From JADZEJ01 sp964426815 (GTDB lineage: Bacteria; Patescibacteriota; Patescibacteriia; 2-12-FULL-60-25): a DNA stretch of 8,468 nucleotides. Below the pieces are notes generated by a model. It did no database searches. It was not told where the DNA came from and saw only the letters and a program-made list of their open reading frames with translations. The translations under genes were made by a program, and so were the position numbers. The first letter of the stretch is position 1; each line of letters opens with the position of its first letter. This document shows positions 1 to 5,472 of this stretch, piece after piece. The stretch lies in assembly GCA_964426815.1 (NCBI GenBank), contig CAYRRZ010000034.1:1-8468 (forward strand), given 5' to 3'.

Positions 1-50
1 AGCATGAGATGCGCGACGATGCGCGTGATCGATTCGAGGGATTTGAGCAT
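1..50 (-). CDS. N-terminus of an unrecognised protein, cut by the window start
   Basis: Only the first 16 full codons are visible, reading MLKSLESITRIVAHLM; too little to name a family. The start is supported by a GGAG element (positions 56-59 on the minus strand) five bases before the ATG and by a consensus-like promoter at 88-116. The gene lies just downstream, on the same strand, of the terminator of the 429-residue gene, so it is probably its own transcription unit with a leader of about 30 bases. The N-terminus is amphipathic rather than a clear signal peptide. The reading frame beyond position 1 cannot be judged. Confidence 0.6.
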   Translation of the reverse strand, partial: MLKSLESITRIVAHLM

Positions 51-87
51 GGTTTCTCCGTCTTGGTTGGCGAAAGAACAAGGGGAG

Positions 88-116
88 AAGATATCATTTT
101 TTGGGGATTTTGTCAA
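88..116 (-). promoter_or_regulatory. Sigma70-type promoter of the partial gene
   Basis: On the minus strand TTGACA (111-116) is followed after exactly 17 bases by TATCTT (88-93). The -35 box is a perfect consensus match. Transcription would start near position 81, giving a roughly 30-base leader with an SD site before the ATG at position 50. Confidence 0.75.
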
Positions 117-133
117 TGTATATTGGTGTTTTT

Positions 134-175
134 ATATACAAAAAAGCCGGGCTTATCCATGATGGACGGCCCGGC
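134..175 (-). terminator. Intrinsic terminator of the 429-residue gene
   Basis: On the minus strand a GCCGGGC/GCCCGGC stem (169-175 with 146-152) is followed by TTTTTT (145-140) and then GTATATA. The 16-base interior can form a further TCCA/TGGA stem. It starts five bases after the TAA stop of the upstream gene. The tail T6-GTATATA resembles that of the tRNA terminator at 1622-1652. Confidence 0.85.
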
Positions 176-179
176 AAAG

Positions 180-1469
180 TTATTCGGCGGCGATGGCCAG
201 GAATGGCGATCGCAGGGTTTGAGGAGGCGCGAGTCGTTCGATGCTACGGGCAATGCGTTGTAGCGAAGTCTGCTTGTACCGGCAGAGCTTCTCGACCAGA
301 CTATGTAGTTCGGCCGAATCGTTTTCCTCACCCGCGTTGTACATGTAGAACAAGCTTTCGGGCTGGCGGAGATAGGTCATCTGCTGCGAGAGTTTTTCAC
401 TCAGCGCTTGATTTCCTTGCATGATTTGTAGCTGCGCTTGCTCGATCAGGATGAGGCACTGTTCGCGTAGTCCTTCGCGTGCGATGTCATTCGCATCGGA
501 GATGCATTGCCCGAATTTGAGCAAGGCTTCGCGAAACTGCTCCTCTTGATACGTCTCCGGCGTCGCCATGAGGTCATGTGCGCGCATTGTCTCGACGAGA
601 CGTTTCTGTTCTTCGGGCGAACAGCTCCTGGCGAACTCGCTAAAGCTCGCCGGAGTGATGCAGTCATCTTGGACACGCTCACCACTTGCGAGGCGAACTG
701 TGATCGTGCTCGCTACCGTTCCGACGAGGTAGAATTCGCCGTACACGGTTTCGCCTTCAACGTGGATTTCTTTGAGCTCGCGTTGAGTCGCCGACTCGAA
801 TAGCGCTTGCACGCTTATGCTTGCCACAAGGGTGTTGCCGCGACGATCTTTCCAGATCGCTATCGGCTTTCCCTCCGTCGTGAAGAAGAACTCGGGGCGA
901 CCGAGATCATTCATGGCCCGCTCGAGATTGGTGATCTCAAACGGGGTGGGGCACCCAGGGGTGCCGATCAAGGCGCTCGTGATGAGTTCCTGCCAGGTAC
1001 CGATCAAGTTGTCACCGTCGAAGACGCGCCAGAAACGGTGTAGCGATTTTGGCCCCGATTGCAGTTCGCTGTAGACGTCGTAATTGCCGACTTTCAGCGG
1101 AGTGCTTTGACCGAGGTCGCTGACGATCGCTTGCTTTGCTTCGCAAATGACCTCTTTGGTGATTGTCTGCCCGTTTGAATGGTGTCGTCGCAGCGGCTGC
1201 GCCTCGAGACAACGGTGATACCCCTTGGTTTCACCGCTCCTCGTTTGGGCACCTTGAAGGTGCTCATTGAAGAAGTACCGCGAAATCGGGATCTTGCAGA
1301 GCCAGACCTCGCCATCTTTCAGATGGGTCGGCGGTTTGCCGAGCATATTCACCCACCTGGTGGCCAAGTTGAGCCTTTGCGTATCATCCTCTTTTAGCTG
1401 GCCACGCCAGCTGCCGTCCTTGTTGAACCAACGAACGGTGAGCACATGCCTTTGTACGATGGGGTCCAT
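180..1469 (-). CDS. Uncharacterised 429-residue protein
   Basis: I do not recognise this family. The start is ATG at 1469 (MDPIVQRHVLTVRWF) because a full AAGGAGGT SD site lies four bases upstream; an in-frame ATG at 1511 would add 14 residues but has no SD. No signal peptide or membrane segment is visible, so the product is probably cytosolic. The first half is rich in aromatic and mixed beta-type segments (for example FWRVF, FFFTTEGKPIAIWKDRRGN, VYGEFYLVGTV). The last third, from about residue 270, is charged and helical with many Glu, Gln and Leu, consistent with a helical bundle or short coiled coil. The few Cys do not form an obvious zinc motif. It has its own promoter and terminator, so it is monocistronic. 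A sampled stretch (541-600) is 35/60 G+C, richer than the housekeeping genes nearby. The function is unknown. Confidence 0.85.
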   Translation of the reverse strand: MDPIVQRHVLTVRWFNKDGSWRGQLKEDDTQRLNLATRWVNMLGKPPTHLKDGEVWLCKIPISRYFFNEHLQGAQTRSGETKGYHRCLEAQPLRRHHSNGQTITKEVICEAKQAIVSDLGQSTPLKVGNYDVYSELQSGPKSLHRFWRVFDGDNLIGTWQELITSALIGTPGCPTPFEITNLERAMNDLGRPEFFFTTEGKPIAIWKDRRGNTLVASISVQALFESATQRELKEIHVEGETVYGEFYLVGTVASTITVRLASGERVQDDCITPASFSEFARSCSPEEQKRLVETMRAHDLMATPETYQEEQFREALLKFGQCISDANDIAREGLREQCLILIEQAQLQIMQGNQALSEKLSQQMTYLRQPESLFYMYNAGEENDSAELHSLVEKLCRYKQTSLQRIARSIERLAPPQTLRSPFLAIAAE

Positions 1470-1472
1470 GGG

Positions 1473-1480
1473 ACCTCCTT
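1473..1480 (-). promoter_or_regulatory. Shine-Dalgarno site fixing the start of the 429-residue gene
   Basis: AAGGAGGT on the minus strand is a near-perfect complement of the 16S rRNA tail and ends three bases before the ATG at 1469. Spacing is slightly short but clearly favours this ATG over the one at 1511. Confidence 0.85.
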
Positions 1481-1559
1481 TTTTGGGTAAATGAACAGCT
1501 ATTTTCAGCACTCCCTGGGAGCCAGGAAGAGCTAAATAAAGCCGTTAAAACGATGGATG

Positions 1560-1588
1560 AACCTATCACAAAAAGTCCTTTTTGTCAA
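1560..1588 (-). promoter_or_regulatory. Promoter of the 429-residue gene
   Basis: On the minus strand TTGACA (1583-1588) and TAGGTT (1560-1565) are separated by exactly 17 bases. The -35 box is perfect; the -10 box is moderate. The leader would be about 80 bases and includes a small inverted repeat, CCTGG-GAG-CCAGG on the plus strand at about 1513-1525. The spacer is almost filled by a palindrome at 1568-1585, so the promoter may be regulated. Confidence 0.7.
1568..1585. repeat. 18-bp palindrome inside a promoter spacer
   Basis: ACAAAAAG-TC-CTTTTTGT has perfect 8-base arms around a 2-base centre. It lies between the -10 and -35 boxes and overlaps three bases of the -35. A site there would be occupied by RNA polymerase, so it is a candidate operator for a dimeric repressor; chance A/T symmetry is the alternative. 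Confidence 0.6.
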
Positions 1589-1592
1589 GGTT

Positions 1593-1633
1593 GTCGGGTT
1601 TTGTTTTCTCTTTATATATACAAAAAACCCGAC
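1593..1633. repeat. Inverted repeat sharing one arm with the tRNA terminator
   Basis: GTCGGGTTTT at 1593-1602 is the exact reverse complement of AAAACCCGAC at 1624-1633. The second arm is also one side of the tRNA terminator stem (1622-1631 with 1643-1652). The three segments can therefore form two mutually exclusive hairpins. It may be a backup hairpin for read-through transcripts or a leftover terminator duplication. Confidence 0.55.
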
Positions 1634-1652
1634 GTTGAATGCCGGGTTTTTT
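1622..1652 (-). terminator. Intrinsic terminator of tRNA-Val
   Basis: AAAAAACCCG (1622-1631) pairs with CGGGTTTTTT (1643-1652). On the minus strand the stem is followed by TTTTTTGTATATATAAA. It begins three bases after the CCA end of the tRNA, so it ends that transcript. The stem is symmetric with A/T tracts on both sides and could also stop plus-strand transcripts. Confidence 0.85.
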
Positions 1653-1655
1653 GTC

Positions 1656-1732
1656 TGGTGGACGCTAAAGGGTTCGAACCTTTGACCCCCTCGGTGTAAA
1701 CGAGGTGCTCTAACCAACTGAGCTAAGCGTCC
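1656..1732 (-). tRNA. tRNA-Val (anticodon UAC), CCA encoded
   Basis: All arms fold perfectly. The acceptor stem is GGACGCT/AGCGTCC with 7 pairs. The D arm is GCTC/GAGC. The anticodon stem is CCTCG/CGAGG around the loop TTTACAC, giving anticodon TAC, which reads valine GUA and other GUN codons by wobble. The T arm is AAAGG/CCTTT around TTCGAAC. The discriminator is A and the 3' CCA is encoded, so the total is 77 bases. It is transcribed away from the Nudix gene and ends at a terminator. I could not identify a convincing promoter in the short gap upstream of position 1732. Confidence 0.97.
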
Positions 1733-1780
1733 CTGGAAATGTGGCCATATCCTGACACAATATCTGCAATATGTCACGAT

Positions 1781-2236
1781 ATGAAAATGAAATTGACCAC
1801 CTTATGCTATCCGTTATTCGAAGATCGCGTTTTATTGGCGATGAAGAAACGGGGTTTTGGGGTAGGACATTGGAATGGTCCGGGCGGAAAAATTGAGGCT
1901 GGTGAAACTTCACTTGAAGCGTGTGTTCGGGAGACGCGCGAAGAAGTGGGGATTGAGGTTCAGCAGCTTTCGCATCGGGGAACGATTGAATTTATCTATG
2001 AAGGGAAGCCGGAATGGAATAATCGATGTGAGATATATGTCGCGATGGCTTTTGCGGGTGAAGTAATTGAATCAGAGGAGATGTTGCCAAAATGGTTTTT
2101 ATTGAATGAGGTTCCCTATGATCAGATGTGGGAAGATGATGCGATTTGGTTGCCTGGTGTATTGGATGGTGGCACGGTTTCGTTGCGCTGTACCTTTGAT
2201 CAAGCGGGGCATCTGTTGCGGCATGAAGCGCTTTGA
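1781..2236 (+). CDS. MTH1-like Nudix hydrolase (8-oxo-dGTP diphosphatase type)
   Basis: The product probably hydrolyses oxidised purine nucleoside triphosphates to monophosphates, cleaning the nucleotide pool. The Nudix box spans residues 36-58 with G36, E42, R50, E51, E54, E55 and G57 all in place. The surrounding WNGPGGKIEAGET and the late MWEDD motif resemble human MTH1, where Trp117, Asp119 and Asp120 recognise the purine; counted from this start they fall at exactly W117, D119 and D120, and the WN pair at 31-32. I chose ATG 1781 because the reading frame opened at 1739 begins only seven bases from the tRNA and its first residues match nothing in the family; ATG 1787 is also possible. No SD site is visible. 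The length of 151 residues fits the family. Substrate choice (8-oxo-dGTP versus 2-hydroxy-dATP) is inferred. Confidence 0.9.
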   Translation: MKMKLTTLCYPLFEDRVLLAMKKRGFGVGHWNGPGGKIEAGETSLEACVRETREEVGIEVQQLSHRGTIEFIYEGKPEWNNRCEIYVAMAFAGEVIESEEMLPKWFLLNEVPYDQMWEDDAIWLPGVLDGGTVSLRCTFDQAGHLLRHEAL

Positions 2237-2242
2237 TATGAT
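2234..2242 (+). promoter_or_regulatory. Extended -10 box fused to the Nudix stop codon
   Basis: The TGA stop of the Nudix gene (2234-2236) is followed directly by TATGAT (2237-2242), then six bases, then the ATG of the MBL gene. TGA-TATGAT matches an extended -10 element (TGN-TANNNT), and the six-base gap would put the transcription start at the A of the ATG. The -35 region is weak (TTGCGG at a 15-base spacing). The partial SD-like AGGGG is too close to the ATG to be useful. Confidence 0.5.
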
Positions 2243-2248
2243 AGGGGC

Positions 2249-3064
2249 ATGTCCTTGTCTGTCATTGCTTTAGGAACGGGGGTTTGTGCAGATACGCCAC
2301 AAACGAAAACACCACGGCAACCGCCGGGTTTTTTGATAACGGTGGATGGCGTGCATTTTTTATTTGATTGCAGCGAAGGGATTCGTTTTCGTTTGCGCGC
2401 GGCTGGAGTGAATCCGCATTTGGTGACCCATGTGGCGATTTCGCATGCGCATCCGGATCATGCTGCTTTGCCTCAGTTTATTCAGTCTAAGTTTTGTTCG
2501 ATTTTATACGACAAACCAGATCCACGAGCGCATCAATTGCGAATTTATATGCCAAAGATATTGGCACGCGATTGGCCGCAGGTGTGGAATTGGCATCAAC
2601 CTGAAAATGATGGTGGATATTGGAATGAATTTGCTCCCGATATTATTGGTATGGAAGATGGATTTGAAGAGACGCTTGCTCCTGGTGTTATCTTAAAAAG
2701 TTTTGCGGTGTATCACGGCTTTGGCCGTCATCCAGCTATGGGTTTTCGATTGGAGACGCCATATGGCGTTATTGCGTATACGGGTGATTCTGGTGTCTGC
2801 GAAGGGGTGCGGGTTTTGGCGCAGAGCGCTGACTTATTGATTGCCGATTGTTCGACTCGGGTTGGTCAGGAATATACGGGTGGATATGGTCACATGGGGC
2901 CAAAGCAATGTGGAGATTTGGCATTGAAAGCGGGAGTTAAGCGATTGTGGCTCACGCATTATTTTGATGTCGATGCGCCAGATGTGATGCTGGCTGAAGT
3001 GCGAACGGCTGGCTATTTTGGTGAAGCATCGCTTGCGCATGATGGTGATCGCTTTGAAGCGTGA
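2249..3064 (+). CDS. Metallo-beta-lactamase-fold hydrolase, ribonuclease Z-like
   Basis: A 271-residue protein with the N-terminal beta-strand and GTG pattern of the RNase Z/ElaC branch (VIALGTGV), followed by the metal-binding HxHxDH signature as H66-A-H68-P-D70-H71. Later come YHGFGRHPAMGFRLE (a metal-ligand histidine region), the GDSG motif (bridging aspartate), HMGP, and the final THYF histidine. All binuclear-zinc ligand motifs therefore appear present. Pro69 replaces the Gly common in RNase Z, and I see no clear flexible exosite arm. The role may be tRNA 3' processing or another phosphodiester hydrolysis; the neighbouring tRNA encodes CCA, which makes a pure 3'-trimming role less certain. 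It starts a run of closely spaced genes and may be expressed from a leaderless promoter. No SD site at usable spacing. Confidence 0.85.
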   Translation: MSLSVIALGTGVCADTPQTKTPRQPPGFLITVDGVHFLFDCSEGIRFRLRAAGVNPHLVTHVAISHAHPDHAALPQFIQSKFCSILYDKPDPRAHQLRIYMPKILARDWPQVWNWHQPENDGGYWNEFAPDIIGMEDGFEETLAPGVILKSFAVYHGFGRHPAMGFRLETPYGVIAYTGDSGVCEGVRVLAQSADLLIADCSTRVGQEYTGGYGHMGPKQCGDLALKAGVKRLWLTHYFDVDAPDVMLAEVRTAGYFGEASLAHDGDRFEA

Positions 3065-3070
3065 TACAAT
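3062..3070 (+). promoter_or_regulatory. Extended -10 box fused to the MBL stop codon
   Basis: The TGA stop of the MBL gene (3062-3064) runs straight into TACAAT (3065-3070), giving TGA-TACAAT, then eight bases to the ATG at 3079. This repeats the arrangement seen at 2234-2242. No good -35 is visible. It would give a leaderless or nearly leaderless mRNA for the membrane-protein gene. Confidence 0.45.
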
Positions 3071-3078
3071 CTTGGCAT

Positions 3079-3354
3079 ATGATCACTCGTATCTTAATCG
3101 GTCTTGCATTAGTCGCAGCCGGTTTTATTATCGTGTGGAAGACGCGTCGCTTTATTGAAACCTTTGGGGGTATTCCTTGGGCTGATGCAAAATTAGGCGG
3201 AGGCGGAACGAGCCTCATGTACAAATTTATTGGGATTGTTCTCATCTTGTTGGGATTTTTGTGGGCAACAAATTTGTGGAATGCGTTTTTAGAAGCAACG
3301 CTCGGTTCTATTTTCCCAAAGCCAGAGCCAATTGAACGTCGCGTTGAAGAATAA
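3079..3354 (+). CDS. Small two-helix membrane protein, uncharacterised
   Basis: A 91-residue protein starting MITRILIGLALVAAGFIIVW. The first hydrophobic helix spans about residues 3-20 and a second about 47-65 (FIGIVLILLGFLWATNLW). Between them lies a short polar stretch with a GGIPWADAKLGGGG-like loop; the tail is charged and Pro-rich (KPEPIERRVEE). From memory, similar short proteins with the IPWA loop occur in Patescibacteria genomes, but no function is known to me. I chose ATG 3079 over the in-frame GTG at 3061, which overlaps the preceding stop and lengthens the N-terminus by six polar residues. No SD site. The gene sits between the MBL and methyltransferase genes and probably shares their transcript. 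Confidence 0.8.
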   Translation: MITRILIGLALVAAGFIIVWKTRRFIETFGGIPWADAKLGGGGTSLMYKFIGIVLILLGFLWATNLWNAFLEATLGSIFPKPEPIERRVEE

Positions 3355-3359
3355 TTTGT

Positions 3360-3923
3360 ATGGTCCCACGGAGCGGTACGGAACTTATCAATCCATTTAA
3401 ATTATTGGAGCGTGTTGGTATACGTGAAGGGCAAAAAGTGGCTGATTTAGGTTGTGGATCGCTTGGGCATTTTGTGTTTCCGGCGGCGCAATTGGTTGGC
3501 GCACAGGGTCAGGTGTATGCGGTGGATATTCAGCGCAGCGTATTAGAGCATATTGAGCGACGTGCGAAAGAAGGGCAGTTTTTTAATGTGCACACGGTTT
3601 GGTCTGATATGGATGTGTATCGTGCGACGCGGATCGATGAAGCTTCGCTTGATATCACATTGTTGATTAATAATTTTTATCTTTCTTCAAATCGTCCGCA
3701 GATGTTGCGTGAAATGGCGCGACTTACTCGTCCAAATGGGCGCGTGGTAGTGGTCGAGTGGAAGCCGATAGCGAGTCCGATTGGGCCGGCGGTTGACCAG
3801 CGCATTGATTTGGAGCAAGTAAAACGCGAAATGCGTTCACCATTGTTTGAATTTCATGATGCCTTTGAAGCCGGACCATATCACTATGGTTTGATTTTTT
3901 TGCGCACCGAAGAACAAGTTTAA
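3360..3923 (+). CDS. Class I SAM-dependent methyltransferase
   Basis: A 187-residue Rossmann-fold methyltransferase. SAM-binding motif I is VADLGCGSLGHF (D29-G31-G33 region), and the acidic end of strand 2 follows as VYAVDIQ. The motif IV region is LDITLLINNFY, and a late strand reads GRVVVVEW. The layout resembles UbiE/Methyltransf_11-type enzymes, but the acceptor cannot be read from the sequence. No membrane segment is present. The ATG lies five bases after the TAA of the upstream gene, with no SD site, so translation is likely coupled. The C-terminus (FHDAFEAGPYHYGLIFLR) is consistent with a family that ends near 180-190 residues. Confidence 0.87.
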   Translation: MVPRSGTELINPFKLLERVGIREGQKVADLGCGSLGHFVFPAAQLVGAQGQVYAVDIQRSVLEHIERRAKEGQFFNVHTVWSDMDVYRATRIDEASLDITLLINNFYLSSNRPQMLREMARLTRPNGRVVVVEWKPIASPIGPAVDQRIDLEQVKREMRSPLFEFHDAFEAGPYHYGLIFLRTEEQV

Positions 3924-3926
3924 GCT

Positions 3927-3950
3927 TGCCTGTTTTTTTAGAATCAGGCA
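3927..3950 (+). other. Stem-loop with a T7 loop between two operon genes
   Basis: TGCCTG (3927-3932) pairs with CAGGCA (3945-3950) around a 12-base loop containing seven T. It fills most of the 44-base gap between the methyltransferase stop and ATG 3968. It is not a terminator in layout because the T-run is in the loop, not after the stem. It could be an mRNA processing or stability element. Confidence 0.4.
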
Positions 3951-3967
3951 GGATTGCTGCCAAGACT

Positions 3968-4381
3968 ATGACACTCCCTCCTATTGTTACACCTAGCTTC
4001 TGGTTTTCAACGGTTCCAATGCCTTTTTCGCTTTGGGTAGATCGTTTGTTGGTTGTTGTCTCGATTGCTTTAGCTGTCGTTGGCATTGTCGGTTTGGTGT
4101 ATGTGGTGCGTGCGAATATGGACAAGCGAGTACGTCGTGTATATCAGTCCATGTCTTGGCAATTGGTTTGGATGGGTTTGGTCGGTTTGTTGCTCTGGGC
4201 ATTTACCTATGAACGAGTGCCCGTATTGAGCATGCGCTTTGCCTGGATTTTGTGGTTTGTGTGGATTGCATGGGCGGTGTGGTCAACCTGGCGTCGCTTG
4301 AAGGTTGAATTGCCGATTGAGTCACAGCGCTATGCTGAACGCGATCGTTTGGCAAAATGGTTACCTAAAAAGAAATCATAA
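3968..4381 (+). CDS. Three-helix Trp-rich membrane protein, uncharacterised
   Basis: A 137-residue integral membrane protein of unknown function. Predicted helices from hydrophobicity are about residues 26-47, 64-80 and 88-107, linked by short basic loops (RANMDKRVRR between the first two). The third helix carries Trp at 93, 96, 99, 102, 105 and 108, one every third residue. The C-terminus is charged and ends in KKKS, likely cytosolic. The start is uncertain: ATG 3968 has only a distant AGGA upstream, and an in-frame TTG at 3926 would add 14 residues through the stem-loop at 3927-3950. The stop codon abuts the YraN gene with zero spacing, so the two are surely cotranscribed. It may be a small membrane partner, but nothing in the sequence names one. 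Confidence 0.78.
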   Translation: MTLPPIVTPSFWFSTVPMPFSLWVDRLLVVVSIALAVVGIVGLVYVVRANMDKRVRRVYQSMSWQLVWMGLVGLLLWAFTYERVPVLSMRFAWILWFVWIAWAVWSTWRRLKVELPIESQRYAERDRLAKWLPKKKS

Positions 4382-4750
4382 ATGACACTTGCAACCGACC
4401 CACGCCGTCGGTTCGGTGACCGCGGCGAAGATCTCGCCGCGGATTTTTTTACGCATCGTGGGTTTCAGATTGTGGAACGAAATTGGAATTGCCGTTTAGG
4501 AGAAATTGATTTGATTGTTGAAAAACAGGGGAAGATTCATTTTATTGAAGTAAAAATTCGGCAGAGTACAACATTTGGATATCCAGAAGAATCGATTACT
4601 GGAAAAAAGTTGCGGCATTTGGCACGGGCAATTGAGGTTTATCTAGAGAAGCAGACGGTTCCTGTTTTTGCATATCAGGTTGATGCGTTGGCGATTATCG
4701 CGCTACCTGGCAAGCCGCCGGAATATCACTATATTGAGTACATTCTCTAG
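4382..4750 (+). CDS. yraN: YraN-family (UPF0102) endonuclease-like protein
   Basis: A 122-residue protein matching the YraN/UPF0102 family, which has a restriction-endonuclease-like PD-(D/E)XK fold. The expected order is present: RRRFGDRGEDLAADF at the N-terminus, then RNWNCRLGEIDLI with D43, then FIEVKIR giving the E56-x-K58 pair, and a later helix KKLRHLARAIEVYL followed by YQVDALAI. These give a plausible metal-binding set (E16, D43, E56, K58). The family is linked by homology to Holliday-junction resolvase-like nucleases; the cellular role is poorly defined. The ATG follows the preceding TAA directly and has no SD site, so translation is coupled. The length is typical. No terminator is visible after it: the next promoter begins at the base after its TAG. 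Confidence 0.92.
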   Translation: MTLATDPRRRFGDRGEDLAADFFTHRGFQIVERNWNCRLGEIDLIVEKQGKIHFIEVKIRQSTTFGYPEESITGKKLRHLARAIEVYLEKQTVPVFAYQVDALAIIALPGKPPEYHYIEYIL

Positions 4751-4779
4751 TTGACGGAAAGGGAAAGGTCTCGTATGTT
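4751..4779 (+). promoter_or_regulatory. Sigma70-type promoter of the HIT gene
   Basis: TTGACG (4751-4756) and TATGTT (4774-4779) are separated by exactly 17 bases. The -35 box starts at the base after the TAG stop of the yraN gene. The start of transcription would be near 4786, giving a leader of about 20 bases. Confidence 0.75.
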
Positions 4780-4792
4780 GAATGCCGCACCT

Positions 4793-4802
4793 TAAGGAGG
4801 TG
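4793..4802 (+). promoter_or_regulatory. Strong Shine-Dalgarno site of the HIT gene
   Basis: TAAGGAGGTG is a full-length anti-SD match with its AGGAGG core seven bases from the ATG, an optimal distance. It contrasts with the SD-less genes immediately upstream. Confidence 0.92.
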
Positions 4803-4806
4803 GCTC

Positions 4807-5409
4807 ATGGAACAGCAGCAGAAAACGTGTTTTTCATGTGAAGTCTCGACTGGGCAGCGCCCTGTCCCGGGTGGGATCTTGGTTCGTGGAGAGCGTTGGT
4901 CGATCGCACATGGGGACCCATGCCTTGCTCCAGGCTATTTGGTGGTCTGGACGAATCGGCATGTTGAATTCATCGGCGACTTGGACGATGCAGAGATGCG
5001 CGAAATGGGTTTGATGCTCGGACGTGCGTCGAAGGCGATTCAGCAGGTTACCGGTGCTGAACGTGTCTACGCTGTTTATGCCGCGGAAGAGGTGCGGCAT
5101 ACGCACGTTCACTTGATTCCGCGCCTTCGTGGCATGCCGGATCGAGCTTCGCTCCTGCTTCAGCCATTTTTTGCTGGGGAGTGGAGAGTAGATCGATCGG
5201 AGGTTTTGACTCTGGTCGAGAAGCTGCGTCCGCTTTTGGCATCGCTTGTCCGTGTGCCGTGGACTCGTTCTGGGCTGCCTGATGATTATGAGCCGTCCAA
5301 GCCGTCCGTTGGAACCGGCTCGACCGTTCCTAAAGAAATTGGGTGCAAACCCTTAGATTCTCGATTTGCTCAGAACAGTGTTCTGGGCTTTTTTGTTTGT
5401 CGTAATTGA
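4807..5409 (+). CDS. HIT-domain nucleotide hydrolase/transferase-like protein
   Basis: The HIT signature is H98-T-H100-V-H102-L-I, in which the middle histidine is the expected nucleophile for nucleoside phosphate hydrolysis or transfer. An N-terminal C8-x-x-C11 pair and H52 (TNRHVEF) suggest a structural zinc site as in many bacterial HIT proteins. The core domain covers about residues 1-145. The remaining roughly 50 residues (PSKPSVGTGSTVPKEIG and beyond) are low in structure and unlike the family. The last residues, LGFFVCRN, are encoded by the terminator hairpin and its T-run, so the TGA at 5407 lies beyond the expected transcript end. Stops in the other two frames at 5331 and 5354 would fit a gene ending before the terminator if one base were gained or lost. 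It has its own promoter and strong SD; the substrate is unknown. Confidence 0.85.
   Translation: MEQQQKTCFSCEVSTGQRPVPGGILVRGERWSIAHGDPCLAPGYLVVWTNRHVEFIGDLDDAEMREMGLMLGRASKAIQQVTGAERVYAVYAAEEVRHTHVHLIPRLRGMPDRASLLLQPFFAGEWRVDRSEVLTLVEKLRPLLASLVRVPWTRSGLPDDYEPSKPSVGTGSTVPKEIGCKPLDSRFAQNSVLGFFVCRN
5368..5394 (+). terminator. Intrinsic terminator inside the end of the HIT reading frame
   Basis: GCTCAGAAC (5368-5376) pairs with GTTCTGGGC (5380-5388) over 9 bp with one G-U, around an AGT loop, followed by TTTTTT and then GTTTG. A strong terminator by layout. It overlaps the last codons of the HIT reading frame. Confidence 0.88.
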
Positions 5410-5457
5410 GAAAAAAATCAGGTTGTCAAGATGTGCTCTCTTGCAATTTTTGTCTGA

Positions 5458-5471
5458 AAAATCATGATTTT
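5458..5471. repeat. 14-bp palindrome just upstream of a promoter
   Basis: AAAATCATGATTTT is a perfect palindrome ending two bases before the candidate -35 box at 5473. Its position would suit an activator or repressor site, but A/T-rich symmetry arises by chance fairly easily. Confidence 0.4.
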
Positions 5472-5472
5472 C

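Noticed and set aside
9..424. Plus-strand reading frames over the start of the window
   Set aside because: They run antisense to the 429-residue gene, its terminator and the neighbouring promoter, with no domain, SD or coding character.
1532..1777. 81-residue minus-strand reading frame across the tRNA
   Set aside because: It covers the tRNA and its terminator; the GFFVYIK-like peptide is only the translation of the terminator tail.
1739..1780. Upstream ATG extending the Nudix protein by 14 residues
   Set aside because: It begins seven bases from the tRNA 5' end, encodes no Nudix-like residues and lacks an SD; starting at 1781 aligns the purine-binding residues with MTH1 numbering.
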